In this document: positions 4,595-5,494 of the stretch, piece after piece
How the letters are laid out: every line of letters begins with the position of its first letter
How positions within the stretch are numbered: the first letter of the stretch is position 1
NCBI GenBank assembly: GCA_050999155.1
Contig: JBPCPM010000117.1
Location: 1-5,494, forward strand
Length of the DNA: 5,494 bases
Direction of reading: 5' to 3'
Source: JBPCPM01 sp050999155
Lineage (GTDB): Bacteria > Actinomycetota > Thermoleophilia > Solirubrobacterales > 70-9
Notes under the pieces: generated by a model
Told to the model about the DNA's origin: nothing
Databases searched by the model: none
The model's input: the letters and a program-made list of their open reading frames with translations, nothing else
Position numbers and translations under genes: made by a program

Positions 4595-5405
4595 GCCGGG
4601 CGGTGGCCGGCCAGGCGTGTCCTCGCCGGGCCGGAACCCCGGTCGCGCGGTTGGTACGCCCTACGACGTCGCGGTCCACTGACGGTGAGGGCCAGCACTG
4701 CACCATCGCCAGCACCTCCGACGGCGCCGTCGGCTGCACCGTCCCCTTCGACCCCTGGGCGACACCCTTGACCCCATGCCGTCGACCGGCGTGTGCCAGC
4801 CGCCCTGTCAAGGTCGGGCCAGCGACTACGGTCCACGATGGCGCAGGTGGCCATGGCCCCGTCCTCCAGAAGGGGACGCACCCGAGCCGCGACCGCGGGG
4901 AGTGGCATCCGTGCCAGTGCGCGCTTGTCAGCTCGGCGAAGTCGGTCGGTGTCCGGCTGGCGGAACATGGCGGCGGGCAGGCCGCCGCAGCCACGGGTCC
5001 GAGACGCGGTCAGTGCGGGTCCATGTCCTGGTCGAGCCGCTTTCGTCCGCCTCCACGGGGCTGTTCGGCACTTCGTGCGGGATGTCGGCGGCCGGTCACC
5101 GGCTCGGCCGGCCGACGATGCGCCCGTCGAGGACCCTGGAAGATGCTGGATGGGGCCGGCGCCGTCGTGGGTGTGGAGTGGACACTTTCCGGGTTCCAGA
5201 GGCCGATACGCCCGATATGTATGGATGCTCAACCCGACGAGTGTCCACTCGATCGCGCTCCGGGTGTGCCCCCCTCCTGCGCCCTCGTCGTCGACCTTGG
5301 CGCAGCCGCAAACGTCGGCCAGGGTCGGCGCCCGCTACCCAGACGCCGCTGCCGTCCCACGGTAAGCGAGGCGGGTCTCGCCGTCACGTCCCCCGCGACC
5401 GCCGC
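4595..5405. other. 811 bp with no defensible gene
   Basis: Several long open frames overlap here on both strands: - strand 5232-4573 and 4994-4524, + strand 4793-5365, and a + strand frame without any stop from at least 4600 to the window end. None shows a recognisable domain, most translate to Arg/Pro/Ala-rich text, and none has a good ribosome site, so in this base composition they are probably chance frames or remains of dead genes. The most protein-like stretch is around 4681-4763, where 26 of the first 27 codons of the + strand frame end in G or C (DGEGQHCTIASTSDGAVGCT), but the opposing - strand frame shares those third positions and is just as good. No tRNA, rRNA, CRISPR or T-run terminator was seen. 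An inverted repeat lies at 5176-5250. Confidence 0.5.
5176..5250. repeat. 11-bp perfect inverted repeat with 53-bp spacer
   Basis: GAGTGGACACT at 5176-5186 is matched exactly by its reverse complement AGTGTCCACTC at 5240-5250. The spacer is unusually A/T-containing for this window (it includes GATATGTATGGATG). The GTGTCCACTC core resembles ends of IS21-type elements, which carry repeated 'GTCCACTTT'-like blocks, so this may be the footprint of a lost insertion; no transposase is visible between or beside the arms. The arms are too far apart for a transcription terminator and there is no T-run. Repeat seen; origin inferred. Confidence 0.5.
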
Positions 5406-5494
5406 CTACGGTCCGCTTGGTGGCTCGGCGAACGCCGCGGGCTCGCCCTGCTCGCTGCTGCGCTCCTCCGCCCCCTCGGCGAGGAACTCCGTGC
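5406..5494 (-). CDS. Possible C-terminal end of a - strand gene (partial)
   Basis: Reading inward from the right edge on the - strand, the frame gives TEFLAEGAEERSSEQGEPAA then FAEPPSGP and stops with TAG at 5408-5406. Twenty-five of 28 codons end in G or C. The text is acidic and Pro/Glu-rich, like a flexible C-terminal tail, and lacks the Arg/Pro monotony of the other frames nearby. The body of the gene would lie beyond the window, so no function can be given. The opposite strand over the same bases is also open (a hydrophobic GLALLAAALLRPLGEEL), so the strand choice is not secure. Confidence 0.35.
   Translation of the reverse strand, partial: TEFLAEGAEERSSEQGEPAAFAEPPSGP

Noticed and set aside
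4594..4612. GGCCGG...CCGGCC stem with a 7-base loop at the stop of the FmdE-like gene
   Set aside because: The 6-bp stem is not followed by a T-run, and such G/C stems are common in this composition.
1..5494. tRNA, rRNA, CRISPR array or riboswitch
   Set aside because: No cloverleaf with a GTTCGA-type loop, no regularly spaced repeats and no recognisable leader structure were found on either strand by reading.

Overview
The window is very GC-rich DNA (roughly 70 % by eye, with strong G/C preference at third codon positions in the convincing genes). It looks actinomycetotal: one gene may be leaderless with a TANNNT-type -10 box, an RsbU-type phosphatase end is present, and TTG is used as a start. 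The lineage cannot be fixed further; Thermoleophilia or a similar soil actinomycete would fit, but this is inference.

Layout. 1-215 holds the 3' end of a PP2C/SpoIIE-type serine phosphatase. 241 to about 900 is a scrap zone on the + strand: a frameshifted piece of an IS256-family transposase, joined directly to the tail of a DUF4143 ATPase-type protein, followed by what looks like the end of a ribbon-helix-helix antitoxin. Much of this reads through as one chimeric open frame (300-974) that is probably not a functional gene. On the - strand, 1692-947 is an apparently intact toxin-antitoxin operon. It encodes an RHH + DUF433-like antitoxin and then a DUF5615 PIN-like nuclease, with a 4-base TTGA overlap, a strong Shine-Dalgarno sequence and a repeat cluster upstream that could be its operator.

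Diverging from it, 1946-3769 encodes a 607-residue stand-alone condensation/WS-DGAT-superfamily acyltransferase-like protein with an uncharacterised N-terminal extension of about 165 residues. It is followed by a possible 55-residue ORF (3872-4039) and a 169-residue protein (4085-4594) that resembles the FmdE fold but lacks the usual cysteines. From 4595 to 5405 I find no gene that can be defended, only mutually overlapping open frames and an 11-bp inverted repeat. The last 89 bases may be the 3' end of a - strand gene.

How it fits together. The left half looks like a decayed accessory region (IS fragment, ATPase tail, antitoxin tail, live TA module). The acyltransferase and the FmdE-like protein are separate co-directional genes about 315 bp apart and do not obviously form one pathway. 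The most interesting items are the acyltransferase with its novel N-terminus and altered HHxxxDG motif, and the cysteine-less FmdE-like protein. I do not see a convincing multi-gene new system.
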